A stretch of DNA of 64,000 nt from Bacteroides sp. OM05-12 (GTDB taxonomy: Bacteria; Bacteroidota; Bacteroidia; Bacteroidales; Bacteroidaceae): NCBI RefSeq assembly GCF_003438995.1, contig NZ_QSUN01000013.1, forward strand, positions 1 through 64,000. Direction: 5' to 3'. How positions within the stretch are numbered: position 1 is the first letter of the stretch; each line of letters begins with the position of its first letter. The position numbers and the translations under genes were made by a program. Shown in pieces: positions 1 to 9,291 of the stretch. The notes below the pieces were generated by a model that saw nothing but the letters and a program-made list of their open reading frames with translations, was not told the origin of the DNA and did no database searches.

Positions 1-134
1 TAGACAACCTATAGTAGGATTATTAAGTTTAACCAGTCAACCAAAAACAGGACGATACATTATAATATATATGCTATATAAGTTTAAGAAACAGGTGTCA
101 CAAGTGTCACAAATGCCGCACCGGAAGAGTTTGA

Positions 135-839
135 TTACATCGGAACTTCCATCAATAACAGGTGTGCTTCTTTCGTGACATTTACCTGAAACTCTTTCGT
201 ATCCCAGATACCTATGCCGTCACGCTTTTCCAGGCTCTGTCCGAGCACATCGGCTTCACCTTCGATGATGAACATATAAACTCCGTTGCCTTCTTGGTGC
301 ATCTTGTAATCGATGGTTTGCCCGGCATCGAATTTACCCATCGAGAACCATGCGTCCTGAAGGATGGAAGCGGGAGCAGATCCGTCGGGGGCAATGATTA
401 CTCCTAAATGATTTTTCTTCAATACACTGCGCACATCATAGTTATGATATTCGGGAGGTGTGTTTTTAACTTTCGGGAATACCCATATTTGCAGGAACTG
501 CAGGTCTTCGGTATCGCTGCCGTTGTATTCACTATGGAAAATTCCTCGTCCGGTACTCATTACCTGAATATCACCCGGGGTGATGGTACTGGCGTTTTCC
601 ACACTGTCTCCGTGCGTTAAATATCCTTTTAGCGGGATGGAGATGACTTCCATATTCTGGTGCGGATGCATATCGAACCCACGTCCCGGAGATACGGTAT
701 CATCGTTCAGTACCCGTAAGGCACCGAAATTCATACGGTCGTGGTTATAATAATCAGCGAAACTGAATGTATGATGGGTCTTGAGCCATACATGGTCGAA
801 ATAACCTCTGGTATCGGCTTTATCTACTACTATTTTCAT
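135..839 (-). CDS. Pirin family protein (bicupin, YhhW-like)
   Basis: A 234-residue cytoplasmic protein with no signal peptide. The sequence shows the pirin cupin signature: H58 and H60 in the MHPHQNMEVISI motif, then H102 and E104 in GIFHSEYN. These four residues form the single metal site in known pirins. The N-terminal cupin is followed by a more degenerate C-terminal cupin (about residues 135-230), and the length matches the short YhhW type. Some members have quercetin 2,3-dioxygenase activity in vitro, but the physiological role is usually unknown, so no reaction is assigned. The start at 839 has a good purine-rich site (aggagtaaatt) directly upstream. It lies 60 bp downstream of the exporter gene on the same strand and may be co-transcribed with it. 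Confidence 0.93.
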   Translation of the reverse strand: MKIVVDKADTRGYFDHVWLKTHHTFSFADYYNHDRMNFGALRVLNDDTVSPGRGFDMHPHQNMEVISIPLKGYLTHGDSVENASTITPGDIQVMSTGRGIFHSEYNGSDTEDLQFLQIWVFPKVKNTPPEYHNYDVRSVLKKNHLGVIIAPDGSAPASILQDAWFSMGKFDAGQTIDYKMHQEGNGVYMFIIEGEADVLGQSLEKRDGIGIWDTKEFQVNVTKEAHLLLMEVPM

Positions 840-899
840 AATTTACTCCTTTTGTTAATAGTTTATATCTATATAACAAGAAGGAGTATTGAATGGTTC

Positions 900-1805
900 T
901 TAACGCCGTAGTTTCTTTACTATTTCTTCACCTTTGAAGTAAATAATAAGTGAACTGACAATAATAATCATTCCGGCTACGGTGCTGAATGTAGGATGCT
1001 CGCCTGCCAGCATTGTCCAGCTTAAAATCGCTCCCAATACGGGATTTATCAGACGGCACATGTTGATGTCGCTGACTTTGGCTCCTTTGCTTTGAAGGGC
1101 GATAAACCAGAAACTGAAAGCGAATACCGAGATGAATACCAGTATGCCCAGGCTGATGTAGAATCCGGCCGGCTTACCGATAAAGCTGTGGTAACCTTCC
1201 GTTGAAAGCCCGACAACATAAATCAGCAACCCTCCGAAAAACATTTGTACGGCGTTGAGGAAGATCGGGTTGACCTTGCCTTTATCTTCTGACACGGAAA
1301 TGGCGGAATAGCCCTGAAAGATAATACTGAGCAGCAATAAGACGATACCTCCGATACCTTTCCAGTCCAACGGTTCGCCGTTACTGCCCATCCCGACGAT
1401 AAGCAACAGTCCGGCAAGGCTTACTATGAGGCTGATAATCTTATAGGGATTCAGTTTGTCATTGCTGGCTATGAGGTGGGCGAGAAGTACGTTGATGAGC
1501 GGAGTCATCCCCATGATGATGGAACTGATAGCGCCGCTTACAAAATCCACGCCGAAATAGAAAGCTGTATAGCCCAGAAACATATTGATGAGAATCAGGT
1601 TGGCAAATAGTTTGCCGTGCTGCTTTATTTCCGTCCACATGCCTTTGTGCCATGTATAAACGAACAGGATAATGCCTACGATCGTGAAACGCAACCCTGC
1701 GAAATTCATAGGTGTGAAATCATAACTTAATCCCTGTTTGATGAAGGGATTGACGATAGCCCATAATACAGAGGCTAAGATAGCGTATAAAAGACCTTTT
1801 TTCAT
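900..1805 (-). CDS. EamA/DMT-superfamily inner-membrane transporter
   Basis: A 301-residue integral membrane protein with about ten hydrophobic segments, arranged as two EamA repeats of roughly 140 residues. This is the drug/metabolite transporter fold. The first helix (residues 3-22) carries the AILASVLWAIVNPFIKQGL pattern typical of EamA repeat 1, and residues about 117-138 and 245-285 are clear helices. The protein ends in a basic tail (KKLRR). DMT exporters carry amino acids, sugars or other metabolites, and the substrate cannot be read from the sequence. The gene starts 6 bp after the pflA stop codon, so it is very likely translated from the pfl transcript. Confidence 0.92.
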   Translation of the reverse strand: MKKGLLYAILASVLWAIVNPFIKQGLSYDFTPMNFAGLRFTIVGIILFVYTWHKGMWTEIKQHGKLFANLILINMFLGYTAFYFGVDFVSGAISSIIMGMTPLINVLLAHLIASNDKLNPYKIISLIVSLAGLLLIVGMGSNGEPLDWKGIGGIVLLLLSIIFQGYSAISVSEDKGKVNPIFLNAVQMFFGGLLIYVVGLSTEGYHSFIGKPAGFYISLGILVFISVFAFSFWFIALQSKGAKVSDINMCRLINPVLGAILSWTMLAGEHPTFSTVAGMIIIVSSLIIYFKGEEIVKKLRR

Positions 1806-1811
1806 GATAGA

Positions 1812-2627
1812 TTAATTGACGTAAACGACCGGGAAATAGCGGGAAAACAGTTCGCGGGCACGGTCGAGTTGTTCTATTGTGTTTTCTTTAATATTTTGCA
1901 ATAAATAAGGTTTGCCGAGTGATTCGTATTTGTGTACGCCCAATGTATGGTAAGGCAGTATTTCTATTCGTTGAATCATCCGGTAGTTTTTGAAATATTC
2001 TCCTAAAGCGATAATATCCTCTTCAAAATCCGAATAGCCGGGTACAAGTACATAGCGCAGCCACATCGGTTTTTGATGGCTTTCCAGCCATGCGGCGGTA
2101 GCAAGGGTTTGTTTATTGTCACGCTCCGTTAATGTAAGGTGGCGCGCCGGATTGAACTCTTTTATGTCCAACAGGACAAGGTCTGTGAGAGAGAGCAATT
2201 CTTCTACCTCTTTATTCCAAATTCCTCCGTTGCTGTCGAGGCAAATATGTATTCCTTCTTCTTTCAGTCTTTTGAATAAGGGTATCAGTGCTTTTGCCTG
2301 AAATGTCGGTTCTCCGCCACTGAATGTAATACCTCCTTTCTTTCCGAAGAATGCCTTTTGGCTGACTGCCATACGAACTATTTCTTCCACTTCCGTTTCT
2401 TTCCCTCCTTTGGAGTCTATGGTATCGGGATTGGCGCAATAAAGGCAACGAAAGTTGCATCCTTGCATAAATACAACCAATCGCAGTCCGGGACCATCGA
2501 ATGTTCCCATTGATTCGTAGGAGTGAATTTTTAATAATGGAGAGTTGAGAGTTGAAAATTGAAAATTATTCATTTGGATAAAGCTATTTTTGTCGTTTTT
2601 ACGATACTTGGTAATATTCCGTTTCAT
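1812..2627 (-). CDS. pflA: Pyruvate formate-lyase activating enzyme (radical SAM)
   Basis: A radical SAM enzyme that installs the glycyl radical on PflB. The CX3CX2C cluster motif is C57, C61 and C64 (QGCNFRCLYC), preceded by the family hallmark HSYESMGTFDGPGLR (residues 35-49), and the GGEP SAM-binding motif follows. The first ~32 residues are not typical: homologues begin almost directly at the HSYES motif. An internal ATG exists at 2573. The codons after it (2539-2569) are a low-complexity dispersed-type repeat built from gagagttga/gaaaatt units, so this N-terminal extension is probably repeat-derived. The gene follows pflB by 190 bp on the same strand, and that gap holds a long palindrome. 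Confidence 0.95.
   Translation of the reverse strand: MKRNITKYRKNDKNSFIQMNNFQFSTLNSPLLKIHSYESMGTFDGPGLRLVVFMQGCNFRCLYCANPDTIDSKGGKETEVEEIVRMAVSQKAFFGKKGGITFSGGEPTFQAKALIPLFKRLKEEGIHICLDSNGGIWNKEVEELLSLTDLVLLDIKEFNPARHLTLTERDNKQTLATAAWLESHQKPMWLRYVLVPGYSDFEEDIIALGEYFKNYRMIQRIEILPYHTLGVHKYESLGKPYLLQNIKENTIEQLDRARELFSRYFPVVYVN
2539..2569. repeat. Low-complexity A/G-rich repeat at the 5' end of pflA
   Basis: The plus strand shows short imperfect tandem units (gagagttga, gagttgaaaa, ttgaaaatt). The minus strand encodes the odd NFQFSTLNSP stretch ahead of the conserved PflA fold. Runs of this kind are common as intergenic repeats in Bacteroidota. Here the run is read through as coding sequence. 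Confidence 0.6.
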
Positions 2628-2667
2628 TAGTAAACATTACTTTCATTTTTCAATTAAAGAAAGCCGA

Positions 2668-2759
2668 TGGTTCGCGGACGACGCAGATTGGGCAGATGAA
2701 GACGGATTTTTAATTATTTATCCGTTATAATCAGTCTTATCAGCGTAATCCGCGAACCA
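2668..2759. repeat. 92-bp palindromic intergenic element between pflB and pflA
   Basis: The element has perfect 11-bp terminal inverted repeats (tggttcgcgga and tccgcgaacca) and further partial symmetry inside (gacggat/atccgt-type stretches around a central ttaattattt). It would form a long stem-loop in the pflB-pflA transcript. It has no T-tract, so it resembles a REP-like dispersed element more than a terminator. It could stabilise the pflB message or reduce pflA expression; that is inference. Confidence 0.75.
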
Positions 2760-2817
2760 AGTTCTCTAAAATCTTTGTTTTGAAAGTGTACGAACTTCTT
2801 CCATTTTCATCTCTCCA

Positions 2818-5046
2818 CTAAAATTTTTCGTGAAAAGAGCGTGCAATAACTTCCAACTGATGCTCACGGCTTAACTTTACAAAGTTCACGGCATAACCGG
2901 ATACACGGATAGTCAACTGTGGGTACTTCTCCGGGTGTTCCATGGCGTCTTGCAACATTTCACGGTTCAGTACGTTCACGTTCAGGTGATGTGCACCTTT
3001 GGTGAAGTAACCGTCCATCATCGTTACCAGATTCTCAATGCGGTCGGCTTCAGTAGCTCCCAGTGATTTTGGTACGATAGAGAAAGTGTTGCTGATACCG
3101 TCTTGTGAATCACGGTAACGCAATTTTGCCACTGAACTAAGAGAAGCGATAGCTCCGTTTTTATCACGTCCGTGCATCGGGTTTGCGCCCGGAGCGAAAG
3201 CAACACCTTTGGCGCGTCCGTCCGGAGTAGCACCGGTTTTCTTTCCGTACATCACATTGGATGTGATGGTGAGCAGAGAAAGGGTAGGGCGTGCATTCTT
3301 GTAAACCGGGAGCTTTTTTAATTCTTCGCTGAAGAAATAAACCAAATCCACTCCCAAGTGATCCACCCGGTCGTCATCATTGCCAAAGCAAGGAAATTCT
3401 CCTTCGATGTCGAAACCTTCGGTCAGACCGATATCATTACGTTTAGCTTTCACCTTAGCGTATTTGATGGCGGACAAAGAGTCGATAGCAATAGAAAGTC
3501 CTGCCACACCGTATGCGAGATTAATACGGGGATCGGTATCGATAAATGCCATTTGAGACTTTTCGTAATAATACTTATCGTGCATATAGTGGATGATGTT
3601 CATCGCTTCGTTGTATATGCGCGCTATCTGAATCAGAACTTTCTTATAGTTGGAAAGCACTTCCTCGAAGTTCAGTAGTTCTCCGGTGAGCACAGGGATA
3701 TCTTTCACCATCACGGTTCCGGTGTTTTCACAACGCCCGCCATTGATAGCCAATAGCAAGGCCTTAGCCAGATTGCAACGCGCGCCGAAGAACTGGATTT
3801 GCTTACCGATGGCCTGATAGGATACGCAACAAGCGATACCGTAGTCGTCACTGTTACGAACTTCACGCATCAATGTATCGTTTTCGTATTGGATGGAAGA
3901 AGTATCGATAGAAACTTTTGCACAAAACTCTTTGAACCCTTCCGGCAGTTCCGGACTCCAAAGTACAGTCATGTTAGGTTCCGGAGACGGGCCCAAGTTA
4001 TATAATGTCTGTAAGAAACGGAAAGAAGTTTTCGTCACTTTCGTACGTCCGTCGTTGAAACGTCCGCCGATGGCTTCTGTCACCCATGTCGGGTCTCCGG
4101 CAAAGATGTCGTTGTATGACTGCATACGCAAGTGGCGCACCATACGCAATTTGATGACAAACTGGTCGATAAGTTCCTGTGCGAATGTTTCGTCGATATT
4201 GCCGTGAGCCAAATCATATTCGATATAAATGTCGAGGAATGAAGATACGTTACCTAATGACATTGCTGCTCCGTCTTGTTCCTTTACGGCAGCCAGATAA
4301 GCCATGTAAACCCATTGAACAGCTTCTTGTGCATTGTGGGCAGGGCGGCTGAGGTCGAGACCGTAATATTCGCCCATCACCTTGATGTCCTTTAAAGCCT
4401 TGATTTGTTCTGCTACCTCTTCACGCAGACGGATTCGGGCATCGGTCATAGGACCTGTCAGATTGTGAAGGTCTTCGAGCTTTGCTTCAATCAGGCGGTC
4501 GATGCCATATAGTGCCAGACGGCGGTAATCACCGATGATGCGTCCGCGTGCATAATTGTCAGGCAATCCGGTCAGGAAGCCCAATGAACGGAATGAACGT
4601 ATTTCTTCCGTATATACATCGAATACGCCGTCATTGTGTGTCTTGCGATAGTGTGTGAAAATATCTTTTACTTTATCGTCCACTTCAACGCCATTTTCAT
4701 GGCAGGCTTTAGCCACTACATTAATACCTCCGAAAGGCTTGATTGAACGTTTTAAAAGTTCATCTGTCTGCAAACCGACAATCAGTTCATTTTCTTTGTC
4801 AATGTAACCGGCTTTATGTGAAGTGATGGTAGAAACTGTTTTATTATCCAATGAGCGGACGCCATTATTTTCTCTTTCTTCTGCAAGCGCGTCCAGACAT
4901 AAAGACCAGATACGTTTGGTACGTTCGGTTGGTCCGGCAAGGAATGAGGCGTCGCCTTCATAGGGGGTAATGTTGGTCTTAACGAAGTCTGTCACGTTAA
5001 TTTCTTTGCTCCAAAGACCGTCTTTAAAGGTTTTATTCAACTCCAT
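2818..5046 (-). CDS. pflB: Formate C-acetyltransferase (pyruvate formate-lyase)
   Basis: A cytoplasmic glycyl-radical enzyme of 742 residues that converts pyruvate and CoA into acetyl-CoA and formate in mixed-acid fermentation. The adjacent catalytic cysteines are C406 and C407 in GIACCVSYQ. The C-terminal glycyl-radical loop is RVSGYAVNF with radical glycine G717. Length and both motifs match classical PflB rather than the diol-dehydratase or choline-lyase branches. The cognate activase follows on the same strand. The start at 5046 agrees with the family N-terminus ([11 protein letters not shown]). A -7-like TACCTTTA lies about 50 bp upstream on the minus strand. Confidence 0.97.
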   Translation of the reverse strand: MELNKTFKDGLWSKEINVTDFVKTNITPYEGDASFLAGPTERTKRIWSLCLDALAEERENNGVRSLDNKTVSTITSHKAGYIDKENELIVGLQTDELLKRSIKPFGGINVVAKACHENGVEVDDKVKDIFTHYRKTHNDGVFDVYTEEIRSFRSLGFLTGLPDNYARGRIIGDYRRLALYGIDRLIEAKLEDLHNLTGPMTDARIRLREEVAEQIKALKDIKVMGEYYGLDLSRPAHNAQEAVQWVYMAYLAAVKEQDGAAMSLGNVSSFLDIYIEYDLAHGNIDETFAQELIDQFVIKLRMVRHLRMQSYNDIFAGDPTWVTEAIGGRFNDGRTKVTKTSFRFLQTLYNLGPSPEPNMTVLWSPELPEGFKEFCAKVSIDTSSIQYENDTLMREVRNSDDYGIACCVSYQAIGKQIQFFGARCNLAKALLLAINGGRCENTGTVMVKDIPVLTGELLNFEEVLSNYKKVLIQIARIYNEAMNIIHYMHDKYYYEKSQMAFIDTDPRINLAYGVAGLSIAIDSLSAIKYAKVKAKRNDIGLTEGFDIEGEFPCFGNDDDRVDHLGVDLVYFFSEELKKLPVYKNARPTLSLLTITSNVMYGKKTGATPDGRAKGVAFAPGANPMHGRDKNGAIASLSSVAKLRYRDSQDGISNTFSIVPKSLGATEADRIENLVTMMDGYFTKGAHHLNVNVLNREMLQDAMEHPEKYPQLTIRVSGYAVNFVKLSREHQLEVIARSFHEKF

Positions 5047-5096
5047 AAAATCTTTTATATTAGGGTTAGTAATTAAGAATGTTTCCTTAGAGCGCG

Positions 5097-5104
5097 TAAA
5101 GGTA
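5097..5104 (-). promoter_or_regulatory. pflB: Possible pflB -7 element (TACCTTTA)
   Basis: On the minus strand the sequence is TACCTTTA, one base from the Bacteroides TAnnTTTG consensus, about 51 bp before the pflB start. A convincing -33 TTTG was not found. Confidence 0.35.
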
Positions 5105-5136
5105 CGACTAATAATTCATTCTTTATTTATGGAGTA

Positions 5137-5172
5137 ATGGGTAAATATGTTATTAAACATAAAAATACCCAT
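5137..5172 (-). terminator. Inverted repeat after the HTCS gene
   Basis: The arms atgggta...tatgtt and aacata...tacccat form an imperfect stem just downstream of the HTCS stop codon (5179) and upstream of the pflB promoter region. It is a plausible transcription terminator, though the stem is AT-rich and there is no long U-tract. Confidence 0.4.
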
Positions 5173-5178
5173 ATATTG

Positions 5179-8100
5179 CTATAAATCCTCTTTCTTATTT
5201 TCTTCTTTATACCTGGATGGACTAACGCCGATTGCCTGTTTGAATGCCGTGCTGAAGTAGCTTTGATTGTTGAACCCCAGCATTTCTGATATTTCCATGA
5301 TGCTCAGATCTGTTTGTACCAGTAATTTGGCAGCATGCTCGATACGGAATTTATTGATATAGTCATTGACTCCCATATCGGTCAGCGATTTTACTTTACT
5401 GTATAAGGAAGATCGGCTCATACCGAGTCTGTCAACGAGGAATTTCACGTCCAGATTGTTATCCGAAAGATTCTCATTGATCAGTTTGTTTAATTTCAAC
5501 ATGAATTCCTCATCCGCATTGCTGAATGTCGATTTTTCCGGAGGTATAATGGTAACACTGTTTTTGTAACGTGATCTGATTTGTTCCCTGTTTTTCAATT
5601 GGTTGGTTATCAATGTAGTCAGGAACTCCAATTCAAACGGTTTGGATAAGTACGCATCCGCTCCTAATTTATACCCCAGTGATGTACTTTCGGAGTCATG
5701 CCTTGCCGTAAGCAGTATAACAGGAATATGACTGATGTCGATGCTGCTTTTTATTACTTTGCAAAGCTCAAACCCATCCATGCGAGGCATCATGACATCG
5801 CTTACCACTATGTCCGGCAAGTATTGGTTAATAATATTCAGGGCATTGATACCGTCTTCTGCCGTGTATATCTTCTTAAATTGTTCGTTCAACGCTTCTT
5901 TTAGGAAATTGCGTAATTCGGGTTCGTCTTCTACTATCAGAACAGAATAGGCGTTAGTGGAAAAATCGTTGATTTCCGGCATGTTTTCTTCCGGAGAATA
6001 AAGTAATTCGTTCAGATATGGCTTTCCTTCACAAGCAATATTTTCTTGAGCCACGGTAAGCGGTAACTCATAAAAGAAAGTGGCTCCTTCATCTTCATTG
6101 TCGATGGCTCCAATTTTTCCTCCTTGCATTTCTATCAGCATTTTAGCATAAGATAGTCCTATTCCACTACCTTGCCGGTCATGATTGCCCTGATAGAAAC
6201 GGGTGAAAAGTTTGGATGTATCTATGCCGTTGAGTCCGATACCTTGATCTTTTACGGAGATCCGTATCGTATTTTCTGTCATTTTAGTTGTTGAGATAGT
6301 GATTTGTGTCTGCTCCGAGCTGAATTTAAGCGCATTCATCAATAAGTTGGAGAGAACGATCTCGCATTTACTTTCATCAAAGGATACCTGTTGTATCGAA
6401 TCATCGAGTTGGTAGATCAGTTGTATCTTTTTAGCATCGAATTCGTTTCTGAAATCTTCAGCAATGGAGCGAATCCATTCATTTAAAGGATGAGGATGGA
6501 TTTGGAGTTTATCTTGACCTACTTCCATTTTACGTACATCCAAAACCATATTGATGATATTCTTCATCTGTTTGGTCTGTTTATAAATGCCTGTGAGTTG
6601 CTTTTGCACGTTCTCTTCAAAATGCGTATTATTCAGTAATCTTTTTAATGGGGCATAAATAAGCGTCAATGGAGTGCGCAGCTCATGACTGATATTGATT
6701 AAGAAACGTATTTTTTCTTCATATATCTTTTGTTCATGCTCTTTCATTTTCCATTTCAGTTTATTTTCCTTTCTTTTGATGGAAAACATGAAAATAAGAA
6801 TGATGCTACCTATTATTACCAGTGCAATTGAAAGTATGAACCACGGGTTTCTCCACCAGGGAGGAGTGACGGAAATAGTTAAGATAGAGATGGGAAGCGT
6901 CCAACTGCCGTCTTGTGTGGTACAAGAGACTGTAATGTCGTAGTTGCCCGAAGGTAATGAATGAAGGGTTAATGTGTGATCGTAAGATTCTATGTTGTAG
7001 ATGTTATTTAACCCGATAATGTTGAAACGGAGCATCTTTTTCCGGAAAATATCTTTTTCTCTCATCATTACTTTTATGGAAAGAGAGGTGTGATTCCAAG
7101 GTATGGATAAAGTAGAGTTGGGTGAAATTTTATTGAGTATGCTTACTCCATCCAGTTGTATATCCATTATTTCGGCTGTAGGATAGGTCGTATCGTCAAA
7201 TGTAATGTCTTTTTTTATGCGTAACAGGCCGGAGGTACCGCCCATATAAATGTCTCCTGACCGGGATATGAGGTTGGCTATGGAAAGGTATTCATTGGCT
7301 GAGGCTCCATCGGATTCTCCTAGAATGGCAAATTTATTTTCATTGATAATGTAGACGAAAAGCATGCCTTGTGCACCGATCCATATTCTGTTTGATTTGT
7401 CGCAGATAATGGACGATATTTCATGGAATAATTTTGTTTCTATATTTTTTGATTCATTATTGAGAGGATCATAATAAGCCAATCCTCTTGTTGTCCCAAT
7501 CCAAAAACGTCCTTTGGAATCTCGGCAAACAGTATTTATATGTGTTAGATTGTCGCAATAATATATAGGAGTAAGAACATTCGTTTTGTTATTAAGCTCG
7601 AAAATATTGTTTATTCCGTACAGGTAAGTTACATATTCGTTATTCCAGATAATGTTTAAAGACCCGGTAGGTGCCTCTGCATCTTTTTTGAATCCTTTCA
7701 ACTTTGTACGTGAAAAAGTATTGTTGCTTAAATCGTATGCGTAAATCGTATCTGCAAATAGGTAAATTTGCGTAGGAGAAGTCTTGTTTACATTGATACT
7801 GATACCTTTACGGCAAGTTTTATTATTCTTTTCTTTGTCGATAAAAATGAATGGTTGGGTTTGCCCTGTATTTTTGTTGAAGATATAAAGACCTTCCCCG
7901 AATATAGATATAAGTAACTCATTTTTAGAAAACTCGGTAATGGACGTTACTTTGTTTTTATATCCTAGCGGATAATGCTTAAAGGTATTGGTCTGTTGGT
8001 TCATAACATTGAGTCCGCCACCGTCCGTACCGATCCATAATATGTTATCTTCATCTTCGTAAAGACTGATGACTGCCTTTTCGCTAAGTCCGTAGGGATT

Positions 8101-9117
8101 ATTAAAAGGTACGGCACCGAATGTTTTCATGTATACTTCCCTGATACCAAGCGCTCCTTCACGGATAGTTCCTGCCCACATGTTGTTTTCTTTATCCAGA
8201 TAAAGACAATAAATGGAATTGACAGGGAGAGAATTGGCGTCGCCGGAAATATGTTTGATGGTAGAAAAGGACTTCTGATGAGGATTAAAGATACAAATAC
8301 CTCCTCCGTCTGTGGCAAACCAGAGATTTCCATCTTTCTCCGTAATATCCAATATGATGTCATTGGATAGGGAAGAGTTGGATGTATTATATTTAGCCAG
8401 TAATCTTCCGTCTGGAGAATAACATTCTATACCTTTTCCGTAGGGCGATATCCATAAGTTTTTCCGGATGTCAATATAATAAGCGGATATATATTTATAG
8501 GGATATATAGTAGAACGGCTGAATGACTCTGTTTTCTGATTGTATAGCCATATACCGTCCCATCTGGTACCGATAATCCATGAATTGTCAATCCACGGTT
8601 CTATAAAGCCGATAAAGTCATGGATTACACCTTTATTTTTGATGTCTATTTCTTTAATTTCTTTTGTGTTGTAATCGTATTTATAAAGGCTGTTTCCTGC
8701 CAATATAAATCCTCCATCGGTTAATAAATAAGAATAAGCATGAATAGGTTGATTATTAAATAAGATGGTAGAAAAATTATCATCTTTCCAGTTATAGAGA
8801 GCAAGTCCTCCTTCAGTTCCGATCCATAAGTTGTTTAAGGAATCTTCGGCTAAAAACAGTATCTGGTTGTCAGGCAAGGAAGTTTTATTTGATTTTTCGC
8901 TGAAATAAGTTTTCATTTCGTGCTTGTCAAAGCGATTTAATCCGGATTTTGTTCCTATCCAGATAAATCCTTTGTGATCATAGAGTATGCATTTTACAGT
9001 AGATTGACTTAAACCTTCAGGTAAAGAAAGTTGTTTGAAATAGTAATCAGGTTGAGCGGAAGCGCAAACTAGAATATAGGATAATAAAGATATAATAATA
9101 AACAACGCTCTCTTCAT
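5179..9117 (-). CDS. Hybrid two-component system regulator (HTCS) of PUL 1
   Basis: A 1312-residue one-protein sensor-regulator. In order: signal peptide (1-21); two seven-bladed beta-propellers built from repeats such as NNLWIGTEGGLALYN (about 22-640); a Y_Y_Y domain (about 690-755); a membrane helix (about 760-782); HisKA with phospho-acceptor H811 (ISHELRTPLTLI); HATPase (G-boxes near DQGIGLNG and GSGIGLSYA); a receiver domain with phospho-acceptor D1107 (VVSDVMMPRMDGFELC); and an AraC-type DNA-binding domain (about 1215-1303). HTCS proteins bind an oligosaccharide in the periplasm and switch on the adjacent PUL. The position beside the GH18/SusCD/GH20 cluster makes that cluster the likely target. 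A TATCTTTG -7 box precedes the gene. Confidence 0.96.
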   Translation of the reverse strand: MKRALFIIISLLSYILVCASAQPDYYFKQLSLPEGLSQSTVKCILYDHKGFIWIGTKSGLNRFDKHEMKTYFSEKSNKTSLPDNQILFLAEDSLNNLWIGTEGGLALYNWKDDNFSTILFNNQPIHAYSYLLTDGGFILAGNSLYKYDYNTKEIKEIDIKNKGVIHDFIGFIEPWIDNSWIIGTRWDGIWLYNQKTESFSRSTIYPYKYISAYYIDIRKNLWISPYGKGIECYSPDGRLLAKYNTSNSSLSNDIILDITEKDGNLWFATDGGGICIFNPHQKSFSTIKHISGDANSLPVNSIYCLYLDKENNMWAGTIREGALGIREVYMKTFGAVPFNNPYGLSEKAVISLYEDEDNILWIGTDGGGLNVMNQQTNTFKHYPLGYKNKVTSITEFSKNELLISIFGEGLYIFNKNTGQTQPFIFIDKEKNNKTCRKGISINVNKTSPTQIYLFADTIYAYDLSNNTFSRTKLKGFKKDAEAPTGSLNIIWNNEYVTYLYGINNIFELNNKTNVLTPIYYCDNLTHINTVCRDSKGRFWIGTTRGLAYYDPLNNESKNIETKLFHEISSIICDKSNRIWIGAQGMLFVYIINENKFAILGESDGASANEYLSIANLISRSGDIYMGGTSGLLRIKKDITFDDTTYPTAEIMDIQLDGVSILNKISPNSTLSIPWNHTSLSIKVMMREKDIFRKKMLRFNIIGLNNIYNIESYDHTLTLHSLPSGNYDITVSCTTQDGSWTLPISILTISVTPPWWRNPWFILSIALVIIGSIILIFMFSIKRKENKLKWKMKEHEQKIYEEKIRFLINISHELRTPLTLIYAPLKRLLNNTHFEENVQKQLTGIYKQTKQMKNIINMVLDVRKMEVGQDKLQIHPHPLNEWIRSIAEDFRNEFDAKKIQLIYQLDDSIQQVSFDESKCEIVLSNLLMNALKFSSEQTQITISTTKMTENTIRISVKDQGIGLNGIDTSKLFTRFYQGNHDRQGSGIGLSYAKMLIEMQGGKIGAIDNEDEGATFFYELPLTVAQENIACEGKPYLNELLYSPEENMPEINDFSTNAYSVLIVEDEPELRNFLKEALNEQFKKIYTAEDGINALNIINQYLPDIVVSDVMMPRMDGFELCKVIKSSIDISHIPVILLTARHDSESTSLGYKLGADAYLSKPFELEFLTTLITNQLKNREQIRSRYKNSVTIIPPEKSTFSNADEEFMLKLNKLINENLSDNNLDVKFLVDRLGMSRSSLYSKVKSLTDMGVNDYINKFRIEHAAKLLVQTDLSIMEISEMLGFNNQSYFSTAFKQAIGVSPSRYKEENKKEDL

Positions 9118-9154
9118 AGTATATGCTGCTTTTCTTTATTATAAGACTTTTAGA

Positions 9155-9162
9155 CAAAGATA
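9155..9162 (-). promoter_or_regulatory. -7 element (TATCTTTG) of the PUL 1 HTCS gene
   Basis: A minus-strand match to TAnnTTTG 38 bp upstream of the HTCS start. The -33 element is not obvious in the AT-rich sequence. Confidence 0.5.
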
Positions 9163-9291
9163 TACTATATATTTAAAAAACAGAAAAAAATCAGAATTAT
9201 TAGATAAGATATTTGTCTAGTAGATTGATTTACACCATAATTATGATGTAATTATGATGCAAATCATTTTTGTGCGGGTAGAATTTTACAC

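Noticed and set aside
92..112. Direct repeat of gtgtcacaa near the left edge
   Set aside because: Only two short copies, too little to call a binding site or a repeat array; no gene context on the left is visible.
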